From assembly GCA_964017125.1 (NCBI GenBank), contig OZ024909.1, forward strand, positions 78,374,717-78,438,716: a stretch of DNA of 64,000 bases, given 5' to 3'. The notes under the pieces were generated by a model. It did not search any database. It was not told the origin of the DNA and saw nothing but the letters and a program-made list of their open reading frames with translations. Source of the DNA: Flabesymbios commensalis. Its lineage: Eukaryota > Annelida > Polychaeta > Terebellida > Flabelligeridae. A program made the position numbers and the translations under genes. Shown here piece after piece: positions 62,930-64,000 of the stretch. Numbering within the stretch: the first letter of the stretch is position 1; each line of letters starts with the position of its first letter.

Positions 62930-64000
62930 AATGCAGCAGAACTTAGAGACACGGATGCTGAGTTTCGCCGATTAATAGCTGATTTCCTGCGGATCGCACA
63001 CGATAGACGTAGGAGAGGGTTGTCACGGAGTGATTCATCAAGAAGCCCCTTTGCTGGTCAGACGTCAACCTCCACGACGTTCAGCTAATGTGCCGAAATT
63101 CAACGGATGTGGAGTTATAGTTTAATCAAATCGAAACACAATTTGATTTACACCAGATAACAGACGATGATGAATGTTACAGATTGACATGTGCTGCACT
63201 CTCTGGCGAAGTAGCGTCCGTTGTTAGAGACGTTTTATTACAACCGTTCCTCACTCATAAGTACGAAAATTTGAAAGCGATTCTAATCGAACGACGAGGC
63301 TTAACGACACCAGAAAGAGTCAACAAGGTGATTTCAGGTGAAAAACTTGGATCCGACATACCGTCTAGATTTCTTAGGCGGTTGCAGAAGACAGCTGGCT
63401 TTGGTACAGAAGCGGTAGTAGGCAAGGCCGTTATCCGCCAAGCCTTCATTCGACAAATGCCGCCTTCAGTACGTGCACACTTAGCTACACAGAAGGACGT
63501 CGATGTAGCTAAGCCGGGGGTGGCTGAGATAAACGTCAGTGAGAGTGGAAAGCTCGTTGGACTGTTGGAAGACCTGTATCGCAGGCTCAAGAAACTAGAG
63601 ACAGCCGCAGCCAAGGCTGAAGACAAGGAAGAAGACGTACGTACACTCACAACCAACCAAGAACCGTGCCGCCAAGACACAGTTCGTCCCGAATGTTCAA
63701 GCAAAACCTTTCATACCTAATAATCAAGCTGTTAGTGTTACTAGGCAAGATGTATCAAAAAAGATAGTCGTCCTAACGCACCGTCGCCGCAAACGACGCA
63801 AAGTAACGCTGCTCAACCGATCGACACAGCCCATGCACCTGTTTGTTTTTATCACCAAACATTCTTTGACAGAGCACGCACGTGCAGAGAACCTTGCGCG
63901 TTTTCTTTAAACTAATCGGCCAGAGCAAGGCAGCGACTCTTGCATCTGGCGAAATAACCGAGGCGCGGCATGGCTCTGCGGATGCTTCCTTTCCCAGCTT
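62930..64000 (+). mobile_element. LTR retrotransposon remnant, Ty3/Gypsy-like gag region
   Basis: A coding stretch at 63184-63720 has the look of a Ty3/Gypsy-type Gag from invertebrates: a helical capsid-like region with LLERYGL-type and FIRQMPPSVRAHLA segments, then a Lys/Glu-rich tail. Nearby is a Cys/His stretch resembling YHxxF...C...C. No LTR, protease or polymerase is visible before the window ends. The piece is a fossil with a few breaks. The left boundary is approximate and age cannot be judged without the partner LTR. Confidence 0.65.

Larger units (their letters stand above)
61001..62935 (+). repeat. Segmental duplication, copy 2
   Basis: Same order of blocks as 56288-58640. It lacks that copy's b and c insertions but has its own LINE tail (61236-61500) and about 200 bp extra before the family-a copy. 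Both copies share a family-d element (56722 and 61182) and a family-a element. Confidence 0.85.

Noticed and set aside
63255-63704. 149-codon minus-strand frame
   Set aside because: It is the shadow of the gag-like frame on the plus strand.

Overview
This is animal nuclear DNA. Two recognisable intron-rich host genes sit in a window dominated by transposon remnants. The interior is AT-rich, there are no operon-like genes, and the exons carry ordinary GT-AG signals. The repeats (tRNA-headed SINE-like pieces, LINE tails, many small palindromic DNA transposons) and a striking excess of the 8-mer TAGGCCTA suggest a marine invertebrate, perhaps a deuterostome such as an echinoderm or hemichordate. 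The species cannot be fixed from the sequence alone.

Layout. 1-20.4 kb: I find no host gene, only repeats. These include a 67-bp satellite at 10.4-11.2 kb, GAACG-rich repeats, SINE-like pieces and many MITEs. 20.4-37.4 kb, minus strand: a DGAT1-type diacylglycerol O-acyltransferase, rebuilt here as 16 coding exons (486 aa, against 488 aa in human). 37.4-38.0 kb: a 561-bp gap between two divergent start codons, with an ETS-type motif. 38.0-51.7 kb, plus strand: TBC1D20, a Rab GTPase-activating protein, rebuilt as 9 coding exons (423 aa; human 403) with a C-terminal membrane anchor. 51.7-62.9 kb: no gene seen; MITEs, a diverged segmental duplication (about 56.3-58.6 and 61.0-62.9 kb) and a LINE tail. 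62.9-64.0 kb: gag-like remnant of a Ty3/Gypsy-type LTR element running off the edge.

How the genes relate. In known animals DGAT1 makes triacylglycerol in the ER membrane, and TBC1D20 is an ER-anchored GAP for Rab1 (and Rab18) that also affects lipid droplets. Here they are head to head and may share a promoter. That both act at the ER and on lipid storage makes co-regulation plausible, but this is inference.

Repeats. I use private letters. a: a roughly 100-bp palindrome with CCAGCAAACAC ends, more than 20 copies. b, c, d, g: small elements starting TTAACCCTT and ending AAGGGTTAA. e, f: larger elements also flanked by TTAA. h: a roughly 200-bp palindrome starting TACTGTAGATCTGG. A separate group has CAGGG/CAGTGG ends; four members are flanked by exact 5-bp direct repeats. 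Many elements are nested, which gives a readable order of insertion. I found no credible new defence, toxin or RNA-guided system; the novelty is in the transposon stratigraphy and in repeats pressing on splice sites.
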